NCBI GenBank assembly: GCA_020248945.1
Contig: JADCGQ010000081.1
Location: forward strand, 1 to 35,453
DNA: 35,453 bases
Origin: Rubrivivax sp.
GTDB lineage: Bacteria; Pseudomonadota; Gammaproteobacteria; Burkholderiales; Burkholderiaceae_C
Direction: 5' to 3'
In this document: piece by piece, positions 1 to 7,725 of the stretch
Layout of the letters: each line of letters opens with the position of its first letter
Position numbering within the stretch: position 1 is the stretch's first letter
Notes under the pieces: generated by a model
Databases searched by the model: none
The model's input: the letters and a program-made list of their open reading frames with translations, nothing else
Told to the model about the DNA's origin: nothing
Translations under genes and position numbers: made by a program

Positions 1-223
1 CACCATCGATTCGATGATCGACCCGCTCCATCGCCGGGCTGCCAGCCAGCCCCCAGATCGCCAATCCCAGGTCCTCGCCAGGCTCACTCCTCAATGGAAT
101 CTCGCGCCTGGCTCCAGGCTCATACCTCGTTGGACAAGACTCCGGGCCGCCGGGAGCCCCGGGCTGTGGCATCCTGCTGGCTTCGCCCGCCTGCGCGGGC
201 TGCGCGCCGAGCCGGGGTTCTCG

Positions 224-1243
224 ATGAACAGCATGGACGTGGAAGTGGTCCGCACCGCGATGGACTGGATGAACCGGGGCCATCGCGTCGTGCTCGGCAC
301 GGTGGTGCGCACCTGGGGCTCGAGCCCGCGGCCGCCGGGCAGCCTGATGATCATCCGCGACGACGGCCAGGTGGCCGGCTCCGTGTCGGGCGGCTGCATC
401 GAAGACGACCTCATCGACCGCGTCAAGCGCGGTGAACTGGCGCTGCGCCTGCCGCAGGCCACCACCTACGGCGCCAGCGCCGAAGAGGCGCAGCGCTTCG
501 GCCTGCCCTGCGGCGGCTCGGTGCAGATCGTGCTGGAGCCGCTGAACGCCGGCAGCCGGCTGCGCGAACTGCTGGCGGCCATCGAAGAACACCGCGTGGT
601 GCGGCGCCGGCTCGAGCTGGCCACCGGCCTGGTGACGCTGGCGCCCAACACCGAGGGCGACGAGGTGCTGTTCGACGGCGCCACGCTGCAGACGGTGCAC
701 GGGCCGCGGCTGCGCCTGCTGGTCATCGGTGGCGGCCAGCTCAGCCGCTACCTCGCGGCGCTGGCGGTCATGCTCGACTACCGCGTCACCATCTGCGACC
801 CGCGCGACGAGTACCACGAGGGCTGGGCCGCGATGGAAGGCGTGACGCTGTCGCGCCAGATGCCCGACGACCTCGTCATCGCGATGAACCTCGACGCCAT
901 GAGCGCCGTCGTGGCCGTCACGCACGACCCCAAGCTCGACGACCTGGCGCTGATGGAGGCGCTCAAGACGCCGGCCTTCTACGTGGGCGCCTTGGGCTCG
1001 CGGCGCAACAACGACAGCCGGCGCCTGCGGCTGCTCGACTTCGATGTCAGCCAGGACGAAGTGGCGCGCCTGCGCGGGCCGGTGGGCCTGCGCCTGGGGG
1101 GCCTGACGCCGCCGGAGATCGCGATGAGCATCGTCGCCGAGATGACGGCCGTGCGTCGCGGCATCGACCTCGCCGGGCCGCTGACCGACTGGTCGGGCTC
1201 GAGCACCGAATGCCTGGTCAGCACCGGAGCGCCCGCGCCTTGA
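224..1243 (+). CDS. XdhC/CoxI family protein
   Basis: This 339-residue protein has the two-part layout of the XdhC family. An N-terminal XdhC/CoxI domain carries GSVSGGCIEDDL near residues 52-63 and LPCGG near 93-97. A C-terminal Rossmann domain carries LLVIGGGQLS near residues 165-174. Family members help insert the molybdenum cofactor into xanthine dehydrogenase or CO dehydrogenase-type hydroxylases, and some bind and sulfurate the cofactor. No molybdenum hydroxylase or cofactor gene lies in this window, so its client enzyme is unknown. The frame stays open upstream to base 14, but homology starts only at the ATG at 224; the upstream part is Arg/Pro-rich and looks non-coding. The 223 bases before it show no recognisable gene or clear promoter. 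The family call is firm; the substrate is not. Confidence 0.85.
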   Translation: MNSMDVEVVRTAMDWMNRGHRVVLGTVVRTWGSSPRPPGSLMIIRDDGQVAGSVSGGCIEDDLIDRVKRGELALRLPQATTYGASAEEAQRFGLPCGGSVQIVLEPLNAGSRLRELLAAIEEHRVVRRRLELATGLVTLAPNTEGDEVLFDGATLQTVHGPRLRLLVIGGGQLSRYLAALAVMLDYRVTICDPRDEYHEGWAAMEGVTLSRQMPDDLVIAMNLDAMSAVVAVTHDPKLDDLALMEALKTPAFYVGALGSRRNNDSRRLRLLDFDVSQDEVARLRGPVGLRLGGLTPPEIAMSIVAEMTAVRRGIDLAGPLTDWSGSSTECLVSTGAPAP

Positions 1244-1302
1244 TCCCGCCCGAACCCGATTCCACCCGCTTCGGCCCGCCCGAGGACGACGGCGAGCGGA
1301 CG

Positions 1303-2418
1303 ATGATCCGCGCGCCGCGCAGCCGCATCACGGTGGCGGTGCCGCGCGAAGGCTGGGTGCACTACCTCGTCTACACCGATGAAACCGGCGCCGTGCAGCG
1401 CCACCGGCTGCGGCCCGACGTGCCGGTGCGCATCGGCCGCCGCGCGCCGGCCGAGCTGGTGTTCAAGGACGGCGAAGTCTCGGGCCTGCACTGCGAGCTG
1501 ATGCTGCGCGCCGACGAGCTGCTGGTCAGCGACCGCGGCAGCACCAACGGCACCTTCGTCGACGGCAAGCGCGTCTACGCCCACGTGCCGGTGCCGCACG
1601 GCGGCGTGCTGCAGGTGGGCAAGCAGATCCTCAAGCACGAGTTCCGCGACGAGCACGAGCTCGCGCAGAGCCAGGAGCTCGACCGCGACCTGGCGCGCGC
1701 CAGCCACTACGTGCAGAGCCTGCTGCCGCAGCCGCTGACGCGCGGCCCGGTGCAGGTGCAGTGGCACTACCAGCCCTCAGCCCGCGTGGGCGGCGACGCC
1801 TTCGGCTACCACCACCTCGACGAGCACCACCTGGTGCTCTACCTGGCCGACGTGTCGGGCCACGGCGTCGGCGCGGCCATGCACGGCGTGGCGGTGTTCA
1901 ACGCGCTGCGCCAGCAAAGCCTGGTGGGCGTGGATTTCGCCGATCCTTCGCAGGTGCTTTCCAAGCTGAACGACCAGTTCCCGATGGACAGCCACGGCGG
2001 CATGTTCTTCACCATCTGGTACGGCGTGCTCGACCTGCGCACGTTGGTGATCGACTTCGCCGCCGCCGGCCAGCACCCGGCCTACGTGTCGCGGCCGGGC
2101 CAGCCGGCGCTGCTGCCGCTGGTGACGCGCAACCTCGTCATCGGCGCCATGCCGGGCATGCCGTTCACGGCCTCGCGGGCGCAGCTGCTGCGCGGCGACC
2201 GCCTGTACCTGTTCAGCGACGGCGTGTTCGAGATCGTCACGCGCGACGGCCGCACCTGGCAGATCGACGACTTCCTGCCGATGATGGGCCAGCCGCACGA
2301 CCCGGCCATCCACGGCGCGGCGACCGAAGCCGAGCATCTCTATCGCATGGTGAGGGGGCTTGCGCGTCCGGGCCCGCTCGACGATGATTTTTCAATGGTG
2401 GTGGCGCAGATCGTCTGA
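1303..2418 (+). CDS. FHA domain / PP2C (SpoIIE-type) serine phosphatase
   Basis: A 371-residue cytoplasmic protein. An N-terminal FHA domain (about residues 40-108) shows VRIGRR, SGLHCEL and STNGTFVDGKRV, the usual phosphothreonine-binding signatures. A SpoIIE-type PP2C phosphatase domain follows to the C-terminus, with metal-binding motifs VGGDAF, ADVSGHG and FSDGVFE. It should dephosphorylate a phosphoserine on an anti-sigma antagonist, most likely the STAS protein encoded 53 bases downstream, with the FHA domain as the input. I chose ATG 1303, which has a weak purine-rich stretch upstream. An ATG at 1210 would overlap the xdhC-like gene and add 31 residues of Pro/Arg-rich sequence; an in-frame TTG at 1240 is also possible. 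Confidence 0.85.
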   Translation: MIRAPRSRITVAVPREGWVHYLVYTDETGAVQRHRLRPDVPVRIGRRAPAELVFKDGEVSGLHCELMLRADELLVSDRGSTNGTFVDGKRVYAHVPVPHGGVLQVGKQILKHEFRDEHELAQSQELDRDLARASHYVQSLLPQPLTRGPVQVQWHYQPSARVGGDAFGYHHLDEHHLVLYLADVSGHGVGAAMHGVAVFNALRQQSLVGVDFADPSQVLSKLNDQFPMDSHGGMFFTIWYGVLDLRTLVIDFAAAGQHPAYVSRPGQPALLPLVTRNLVIGAMPGMPFTASRAQLLRGDRLYLFSDGVFEIVTRDGRTWQIDDFLPMMGQPHDPAIHGAATEAEHLYRMVRGLARPGPLDDDFSMVVAQIV

Positions 2419-2471
2419 ACCGCGCGCCGTTCGCCCCAACACCCAGAACCAAGAACACCCGAGGATCACCG

Positions 2472-2813
2472 ATGGACATGTCCGTGGAGGAGCTCGCTGG
2501 CGGCGCACTCTGTGTCGCGCTGCAGGGGCGGCTGGACACGGTGGGCGTGGACCAGGTCGAGGCGAAGTTCAAGGACGCCGTGCTTGGCACCGACCGTGAT
2601 GCCGCCATCGACCTGGGCGCCGTGAGCTTTCTGGCCTCGATGGGCGTGCGCCTGATCATCGCCACGGCGCGGGCGCAGAAGGCGCGCGGCCGGCTGCTCG
2701 TGCTGTTCGGCGCCAAGGCGCAGGTGCAAAGCACGCTGCAGATGGTGGCGCTGGATCAAATCATCCCGGTGCTGCCCGACCGGGAACAGGCCACCGCGCG
2801 CCTGGCCGGCTGA
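2472..2813 (+). CDS. STAS domain anti-sigma factor antagonist
   Basis: A single-domain STAS protein of 113 residues, the size of SpoIIAA/RsbV antagonists. The pattern GRLDTVGVDQ, then IDLGAVSFLASMGVRLII, matches the family. Ser56 in FLASMG is the best candidate for the regulatory phosphoserine; the usual DSSG/DSTG is ASMG here, so the residue just before Gly is Met. The start is supported by GAGGA at 2461-2465. It is flanked by a PP2C phosphatase gene and a HATPase kinase gene on the same strand, so the three very likely form a phosphorylation-controlled partner switch. No sigma factor or other target is encoded nearby. Confidence 0.85.
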   Translation: MDMSVEELAGGALCVALQGRLDTVGVDQVEAKFKDAVLGTDRDAAIDLGAVSFLASMGVRLIIATARAQKARGRLLVLFGAKAQVQSTLQMVALDQIIPVLPDREQATARLAG

Positions 2814-2836
2814 CGCACTGCGCGACGAAGGCAACG

Positions 2837-3292
2837 ATGACGACCGACGCCCCGCCCTCGCTGCTGATTCCCATGACGGCAGACATCGGCGGCCTCGAGA
2901 TCGCCCGCCTGCAGGCCCGCCAGTTCCTCGAGAACAACCACGTCGACGAGCACACGGTTGCCGGTGTCGAGCTGATCATCGAAGAGGCGGTGACGAACAC
3001 GCTGCGCTACGGCTACGAGGTCACCGACGCCGACGAGCACATCGTCGAGCTCGACCTGCAGATCGAGCCGCTCGAGGTGCGCCTGCTCATCGTCGACGAC
3101 GCCAAGGCCTTCGACCCGATGGACGCCGACGCGCTGCTGCTGCCCGAGACGCTCGACGACGCGCAGGTCGGTGGCCTGGGCCTGCTGATGATCCGCAACA
3201 CCGCCAGCAGCATGGCCTACGAGCGCCGCGACGGCTGCAACCGCTTCCAGCTCACGGTGGCGCGGCGCAGCGCCGACGGCGAGCCGCTCTAG
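2837..3292 (+). CDS. RsbW/SpoIIAB-like HATPase (anti-sigma kinase type)
   Basis: This 151-residue protein is a lone GHKL ATPase of the serine kinase type. Its N box is EEAVTNTLRYGY near residues 50-61, and the G2 lid is GGLGLLMIRN near 116-125. The G1 box reads VDDAKAFDP, with Ala where the usual DxG has Gly, so nucleotide binding may be altered. RsbW-type proteins bind either their target or an unphosphorylated STAS antagonist, and phosphorylate the latter. A good Shine-Dalgarno GAAGG lies at 2827-2831. It is the last gene of the three-gene module. Its stop TAG shares the four bases CTAG (3289-3292) with the stop of the convergent gene, so no terminator separates them. Confidence 0.82.
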   Translation: MTTDAPPSLLIPMTADIGGLEIARLQARQFLENNHVDEHTVAGVELIIEEAVTNTLRYGYEVTDADEHIVELDLQIEPLEVRLLIVDDAKAFDPMDADALLLPETLDDAQVGGLGLLMIRNTASSMAYERRDGCNRFQLTVARRSADGEPL

Positions 3293-3807
3293 CGCAGATC
3301 CGCCCGGTCGGGCAGCTCGTTCGGGTTGCGCTGCCCCTCGGCCAGCGGGAAGTGCGCGCCGAGCAGCGCGTCCACCGCATCCACCGCCTGCGCCAGGCCC
3401 TCTTCGAAACGCCCCGCCCGGAAGGCGTCGCGCATGCCGGCCACGAGTTGCGGCCAGGTCTCGGGCGGCACCGCGCGTGTGAGCCCGCGGTCGGCGACGA
3501 TCTCGATGGCGTGGTCGGCCAGCAGCAGGTAAATCAGCACGCCGTTGTTGTGCTCGGTGTCCCAGACGCGCAGCTTGCCGAACATCGTGATGGCACGCTG
3601 GCGCGGCGTGGCCTGGCGCCACAGGTAGGACAGCGGCAGCCCGGCCTCCACGCACAGGCGGATCTCGCCGCTGTGGCGCCGTTCGCTGGCGGCCACGCGC
3701 TGCTCCAGCCGCAGCAGCGCCTCGGGGCCGAGCGCGCGCGCAGCATCGGTTTCGTCGAGCCAGCGGTGCTTGAGGATGCGCACGAGGCGTTGCAGATAGC
3801 GGTTCAT
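3289..3807 (-). CDS. TPM domain protein
   Basis: A 172-residue protein with a TPM_phosphatase-type domain over most of its length. Recognisable parts are EIRLCVEAGLP, MFGKLRVWDTEHNNGVLIYLL and the downstream VADRGL. It has no signal peptide and no clear membrane span, unlike the neighbouring longer TPM protein. Its ATG overlaps the stop of that gene by one base (TGATG), which suggests translational coupling and a shared lemA-TPM-TPM operon. The biochemical role of bacterial TPM proteins is poorly settled; the name comes from plant Psb32/TLP18.3-related proteins. The open frame continues upstream to 4053, but that part is Arg-rich antisense to the Gly-rich tail of the neighbour, so I start at MNRYLQ. 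Confidence 0.8.
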   Translation of the reverse strand: MNRYLQRLVRILKHRWLDETDAARALGPEALLRLEQRVAASERRHSGEIRLCVEAGLPLSYLWRQATPRQRAITMFGKLRVWDTEHNNGVLIYLLLADHAIEIVADRGLTRAVPPETWPQLVAGMRDAFRAGRFEEGLAQAVDAVDALLGAHFPLAEGQRNPNELPDRADLR

Positions 3808-4724
3808 CACCAGTCTCCCGAGGCGCCACCGCCGCCGAAGTCGCCGCCGCCGCCCGACGAGAAGCCCCCGCCGCCGCCACCCCAACCGCCGCCGCCACCA
3901 CCGCCCCAGCCGCCGCCGTTCCAGCCGCCCACGTGCGGCAGGCTGCGGCCGCGGCCGATGCGTCGCGCCACCGAGCCCACGCCCAGGATGCCCACCAGCA
4001 CCAGCGCGCCGATGGCCGCGCCGCCAGCGATCAGCAGGCTGCTCGTGATCCACCAGCCGATGCCACCCGCCGCGCCCGCGGTGAGCATGGAGCCGAACTT
4101 GCGGCCGAAGATGGCGGTCAGCACCTGGCCGGCCACCGCCACGCCGACGAAGAAGAACACCGCCAGCTCTTCGAGGCCGGGGCTGCCGTCGCCGCCACGG
4201 CTGCCCTGCTCCGGCGCGGGCAGGTTCTCGCCCTTGATGCGCGCCTCGAGCTGCTCGACCGCGGCCATCAGGCCGTCGCCATAACGGCCCTCGCGGAAGG
4301 GCGTGCGCATGGCCTGGTCGATGATCTGCCGGGCCGCCAGATCAGGGATCGCGCCTTCCAGCGCCTTGGCCACCTCGATGCGCACGCGCCGGTCGTCGCG
4401 CGCCACCACCACGAGCACGCCGTCGCCCACCTCGCGGCGGCCGATCTTCCAGGTGTCGGCCACGCGCTGGGCGTAGGACGTGATGTCTTCCGGTGCCGTC
4501 GTGGCCACCATCAGCAGCACGATCTGCGGCCCGGCCTGGGCCTCGAAGGCCGCCAGGCGCTGCTCGAGTGCCTCGCGCTCGGCGGCCGGCAGCGTGCCGG
4601 TGGTGTCGATGACGCGGGCGCTGAGCGCCGGCACGGCCTGCACGTCCTGCGCGTGCGCCGGCAGGCCGACTCCCCACGCCAGCAGGGCCAGCAGAGGCAG
4701 CAGCGCGCGCCACAGGCGCATCAC
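3807..4724 (-). CDS. YgcG-like TPM domain membrane protein with Gly-rich tail
   Basis: A 305-residue protein of the YgcG type. It has an N-terminal signal peptide (about residues 1-26, ending in AHA), then a TPM domain with IDTTGTLPAAER and GDGVLVVVARDDRRVRIEV. Hydrophobic spans follow between about residues 190 and 255, then a tail built of Gly with Trp, Phe and Asp and ending SGDW. This layout is common in exported TPM proteins that sit beside LemA. The first possible start is GTG at 4724, followed at once by ATG at 4721; either works and neither has a strong ribosome binding site. It lies about 28 bases downstream of lemA and overlaps the next TPM gene by one base. Confidence 0.85.
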   Translation of the reverse strand: MMRLWRALLPLLALLAWGVGLPAHAQDVQAVPALSARVIDTTGTLPAAEREALEQRLAAFEAQAGPQIVLLMVATTAPEDITSYAQRVADTWKIGRREVGDGVLVVVARDDRRVRIEVAKALEGAIPDLAARQIIDQAMRTPFREGRYGDGLMAAVEQLEARIKGENLPAPEQGSRGGDGSPGLEELAVFFFVGVAVAGQVLTAIFGRKFGSMLTAGAAGGIGWWITSSLLIAGGAAIGALVLVGILGVGSVARRIGRGRSLPHVGGWNGGGWGGGGGGGWGGGGGGFSSGGGGDFGGGGASGDW

Positions 4725-4752
4725 GGGGCCGGGGTTCCGTTCGGGCGCTTGT

Positions 4753-5397
4753 TCAGCGCGAGGCGGCCGGTGCCGGGGCCGTCGCCGGCTTGTCGAAGCT
4801 CACCGCTGGCGGTGCGCTGATCGCGGCCTCGTTCTGCACCGTGAAGTTGGGCTTCACGTCGTAGCTGAACACCATCGCGGTGAGGTTGCTCGGGAAGCTG
4901 CGCGCCAGCGTGTTGTAGTCCTGCACCGTCTTGATGTAGCGGTTGCGCGCCACGGTGATGCGGTTCTCCGTGCCCTCGAGCTGCACGCGCAGGTCCTGGA
5001 AGCCCTGGTTGGCCTTCAGGTTGGGGTAGTTCTCGCTCACCACCAGCAGCCGGCTGAGTGCGCCCGACAGTTCGCCCTGCGCCGCCTGGAACTTCTGGAA
5101 CGCCTCGGGGTTGTTGATGGTCTCGGGCGTGACCTGGATGCTCGTGGCCTTGGCGCGCGCCTCGACCACCTTGGTCAGCGTCTCCTGTTCGAAGTTGGCC
5201 TCGCCCTTGACGGTGGCCACGATGTTGGGGATGAGGTCGGCGCGGCGCTGGTACTGGTTCAGCACCTCGCTCCAGCCGGCCTTGACCTGCTCGTCCAGGC
5301 GCTGGAAGTCGTTGTAGCCACACCCCGTGAGCGCGGTGGCCAGCAGCAGCGCAGCGGCCAGGCGCAGGCTGCGGGAGCGGATCGAGAGGGTGGACAT
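4753..5397 (-). CDS. lemA: LemA family lipoprotein
   Basis: A 214-residue LemA family protein. The N-terminus is a lipoprotein signal with lipobox LTGC and lipidation Cys26. The conserved LemA core follows: YNDFQRLDEQVKAGWSEV, RRADLIPNIVATVKG and the helical region up to about residue 185. A short Ala/Pro-rich tail ends the protein. LemA proteins are mostly helical with no defined activity, and are very often encoded with TPM/YgcG proteins, as here. Upstream on the minus strand there is a plausible GGAGA ribosome binding site and a TAGCAT -10-like hexamer at 5428-5433. It is the first gene of the lemA-TPM-TPM operon and is divergent from the gene at 5484. Confidence 0.9.
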   Translation of the reverse strand: MSTLSIRSRSLRLAAALLLATALTGCGYNDFQRLDEQVKAGWSEVLNQYQRRADLIPNIVATVKGEANFEQETLTKVVEARAKATSIQVTPETINNPEAFQKFQAAQGELSGALSRLLVVSENYPNLKANQGFQDLRVQLEGTENRITVARNRYIKTVQDYNTLARSFPSNLTAMVFSYDVKPNFTVQNEAAISAPPAVSFDKPATAPAPAASR

Positions 5398-5483
5398 CGG
5401 CAGGTCTCCAGGCAGGCAGGCGGCTCGATGCTACCTGCGGGTCTGCACATGGGGCCCCAGAATCGCCGTTCAAGAGGAACCAG

Positions 5484-6245
5484 ATGACCGACTTGCTGCG
5501 ACAGGCGCTGCGCGGCGCGCAGCAGGACCCGCCCCGCGCCGACGCGCTGGCGCCGCGCACGCGCGTTGTCGTCATCGGCGCCGGTGGTGCGCTGGGCTCG
5601 GCCGTGCTGGCCGAGGCGCTGGTGGCGGGGCGCTTCCAGCAGGTGTCGGCGCTGGTGGCGGCGCCGCTGACGAGCACGCTGCGCGGGCTGGTGCCCGTCA
5701 CGCGGGCCGCGCTCGAGGCCGGGCAGGCGCCGGCGGCCGATGCCGCCATCGTCGTGTTCGACCGCGAGCGCCGCAGCAACGGCCGCGACGACGCCTTCGA
5801 GATGCCCGGCCCCGAGCAGCTGCTGCCGCTGGCCCGCCTGCTGCAGGCGCAGGGCACGCAGCGCCTGGTGCTGCTGATGCCGCATGCCCCGGCGCAGCTG
5901 CCGCAGGCGCTGGCCCAGGGCCTGGCCTCGCTGGACGAGGCGGCGCTGGTGGCGATGGGCTTCGAGCACCTCGTCATCCTGCGCGCCGCGCGCCCGGCCG
6001 GCACCGCGCCGGCCACGCAGGCCTTGCAGCGCCTGGCGCAGCTGTGGCTGGACCAGCTGCGCTGGATGGTGCCCACGCGCCAGCAGCCGCTGCGCCCGGC
6101 GGCCCTGGCGCGTTGCGTGGCCGAGCTGGTGATGGCGCTGCCGCGCACGCCGCCCGGCACGCGCGTGGTCGCGCCCGAGACGCTGTGGCAATGGGTGCAG
6201 GAGCTCGAGGCCGGGGAGGGGGCGGCACAGGGACAGTCCCGCTGA
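5484..6245 (+). CDS. Rossmann-fold NAD(P)-binding family protein
   Basis: A 253-residue protein of unknown role. Its only clear signature is a dinucleotide-binding loop, IGAGGALGS at residues 31-39, followed by a beta-alpha pattern like atypical short-chain dehydrogenases or NAD(P)H-binding reductases. I see no clear YxxxK catalytic pair, so enzymatic activity is uncertain. The start has a good Shine-Dalgarno AAGAGGAA about 5 bases upstream, with CAGAAT at 5458-5463 as a possible -10 element. It lies between divergent lemA and hemE, 33 bases ahead of hemE, but hemE seems to have its own promoter. Confidence 0.6.
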   Translation: MTDLLRQALRGAQQDPPRADALAPRTRVVVIGAGGALGSAVLAEALVAGRFQQVSALVAAPLTSTLRGLVPVTRAALEAGQAPAADAAIVVFDRERRSNGRDDAFEMPGPEQLLPLARLLQAQGTQRLVLLMPHAPAQLPQALAQGLASLDEAALVAMGFEHLVILRAARPAGTAPATQALQRLAQLWLDQLRWMVPTRQQPLRPAALARCVAELVMALPRTPPGTRVVAPETLWQWVQELEAGEGAAQGQSR

Positions 6246-6265
6246 AGCGAGCCCCGGGCGCTGGC

Positions 6266-6278
6266 CATAATCCCTCGC
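6266..6278 (+). promoter_or_regulatory. hemE promoter -10, probably leaderless transcript
   Basis: CATAAT at 6266-6271 matches the sigma-70 -10 consensus at five of six positions. It ends seven bases before the hemE ATG at 6279. With the usual six to seven base gap, transcription would begin at or next to the start codon, so the mRNA would be leaderless. No Shine-Dalgarno is present in the short gap. No convincing -35 box was seen. Confidence 0.5.
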
Positions 6279-7367
6279 ATGTGGCCGACCCTCCAAAACG
6301 ACACTTTCCTCCGCGCCTGCCTTCGTCAGAGCACCACCCACACGCCGATCTGGCTGATGCGCCAGGCCGGCCGCTACCTGCCCGAGTACAAGGCCACGCG
6401 CGTGAAGGCCGGCAACAGCTTCATGGGCCTGGCGACCAACGTGCCCTACGCCACCGAGGTGACGCTGCAGCCGCTGGACCGCTATCCGCTCGACGCGGCC
6501 ATCCTGTTCTCGGACATCCTGACCGTCCCTGACGCCATGGGCCTGGGCCTGAGCTTCGGCGCCGGCGAGGGCCCGAAGTTCGCGCACCCCGTGCGCGACG
6601 AGGCGGCCGTGGCGGGGCTCGCCGTGCCCGACATGGACAAGCTGCGCTACGTGTTCGATGCCGTCACGAGCATCCGCCATGCGCTGAAAGGCCGCGTGCC
6701 GCTGATCGGCTTTTCGGGCAGCCCCTGGACGCTGGCCTGCTACATGGTCGAAGGCGGCGGCAGCGACGACTACCGGCTCGTCAAGACCATGCTCTACAGC
6801 CGGCCTGACCTGATGCACCGCATCCTGGATGTGAACGCGCAGGCGGTGACGGCCTACCTGAACACCCAGATCGATGCCGGCGCGCAGGCCGTGATGGTGT
6901 TCGACAGCTGGGGCGGTGTGCTCGCCGACGGCGCCTTCCAGCGCTTCAGTCTCGACTACACGCGGCGCGTGGTGGCCGGCCTGAAGCGCGAGAAAGACGG
7001 CCAGCGCATCCCGGTGATCGTGTTCACCAAGGGCGGCGGGCTCTGGCTCGACGAGATCGCGGCCTGCGGTGCCGATGTCGTGGGCCTGGACTGGACGGTG
7101 AACCTCGGTGCCGCGCGCGCCCGTGTCGGCAGCCGCGTGGCGCTGCAGGGCAACCTCGATCCGACAGTGCTGTTCGCGCCGCCCGAAGCGGTGGCCCGCG
7201 AAGGCATTGCCGTGCTCGACAGCTTCGGCCGCCCGCAACGCGCCGACGGCAGCTGGGACGGCCACATCTTCAACCTCGGCCATGGCATCAGCCAGTTCAC
7301 CCCGCCCGAACACGTGACGGCGCTGGTGGAGGCGTTGCACCGCCATTCGCGCACGCTGCGCGGCTGA
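6279..7367 (+). CDS. hemE: Uroporphyrinogen decarboxylase
   Basis: This 362-residue enzyme removes four carboxyl groups from uroporphyrinogen III to give coproporphyrinogen III in heme synthesis. It acts in the cytoplasm without a cofactor. The UROD signature [14 protein letters not shown] lies at residues 25-38 and includes the substrate-binding arginines. The catalytic aspartate is Asp79 in [18 protein letters not shown] and the C-terminal NLGHGI are also present. Length is normal for bacterial HemE. The start is fixed by family alignment. The next gene, priA, follows after a 358-base non-coding region. Confidence 0.97.
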   Translation: MWPTLQNDTFLRACLRQSTTHTPIWLMRQAGRYLPEYKATRVKAGNSFMGLATNVPYATEVTLQPLDRYPLDAAILFSDILTVPDAMGLGLSFGAGEGPKFAHPVRDEAAVAGLAVPDMDKLRYVFDAVTSIRHALKGRVPLIGFSGSPWTLACYMVEGGGSDDYRLVKTMLYSRPDLMHRILDVNAQAVTAYLNTQIDAGAQAVMVFDSWGGVLADGAFQRFSLDYTRRVVAGLKREKDGQRIPVIVFTKGGGLWLDEIAACGADVVGLDWTVNLGAARARVGSRVALQGNLDPTVLFAPPEAVAREGIAVLDSFGRPQRADGSWDGHIFNLGHGISQFTPPEHVTALVEALHRHSRTLRG

Positions 7368-7445
7368 GCCGGCCGCCCCGCGGCAAGCCGGCGAGGGCCG
7401 TTGTTGCGAATAAGCCAAGACGTGAGTGAGCGCTCAGGGCTTGAC

Positions 7446-7454
7446 TTATCCCCA
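7446..7454 (+). promoter_or_regulatory. DnaA-box-like 9-mer
   Basis: TTATCCCCA differs by one base from the strong DnaA box TTATCCACA. It lies in the hemE-priA gap, on the same strand as the perfect box at 7635. A 10-bp palindrome, TGAGCGCTCA, sits just upstream at 7427-7436. Function is not shown by sequence alone. Confidence 0.35.
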
Positions 7455-7520
7455 ATTTCGGTGCTGCGGCGCAGCGTGAAATCCGCCAGCGGGGGCGGCC
7501 GCAGAAAGTCACCGATCTAC

Positions 7521-7609
7521 GCGCCAAGTGCTTGATTCATAAGGCATACGCCGGGTGCCGCGAAATGTGGCAACGGGCGGGAGCCCTCGCAGAATCAAGC
7601 ACTTGGCGC
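7521..7609. repeat. 18-bp perfect inverted repeat, possible structured RNA
   Basis: The arms 7521-7538 and 7592-7609 are exact reverse complements over 18 bases, separated by 53 bases. The loop can itself fold: TGCCGC/GTGGCA (7556-7561 with 7567-7572, one G-U pair) closes a five-base loop, GGGC/GCCC (7575-7578 with 7583-7586) closes a GGGA tetraloop, and GGC/GCC (7543-7545 with 7550-7552) is a weak third hairpin. The whole is an 89-base branched structure. It lies 153 bases after hemE and 116 bases before priA. It has no U-tract, so it is not a standard terminator. It could be a non-coding RNA, a leader of priA, or a small palindromic mobile element. Confidence 0.6.
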
Positions 7610-7634
7610 CGCTGGGCGCAGGTTGCACACAAAG

Positions 7635-7643
7635 TTATCCACA
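7635..7643 (+). promoter_or_regulatory. Consensus DnaA box
   Basis: TTATCCACA is an exact match to the high-affinity DnaA box. It lies 82 bases before priA and 25 bases after the inverted repeat. The surrounding gap (7368-7725) is richer in A and T than the genes on either side. The site may link priA expression to DnaA, or it may be a chance match. Confidence 0.45.
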
Positions 7644-7725
7644 GTTTCAGGGGTCAAACCGGAAAGTGGTTTCAAATCATGGACTTGAAGCGCTTTCTTC
7701 GGGTGATCTCTGAAATTGCGGCGGA

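Noticed and set aside
14..223. N-terminal extension of the XdhC-family gene
   Set aside because: The extra 70 residues are Arg/Pro/Leu-rich and unlike any XdhC N-terminus.
3830..3930. Short tandem GCC/CCG-rich repeat
   Set aside because: It encodes the Gly-rich tail of the YgcG-like protein on the minus strand; codon structure explains the repetition.
7521..7609. Integron attC site or Rho-independent terminator of hemE
   Set aside because: The arms lack attC core sites, the pairing is perfect rather than imperfect, and no T-run follows either side.
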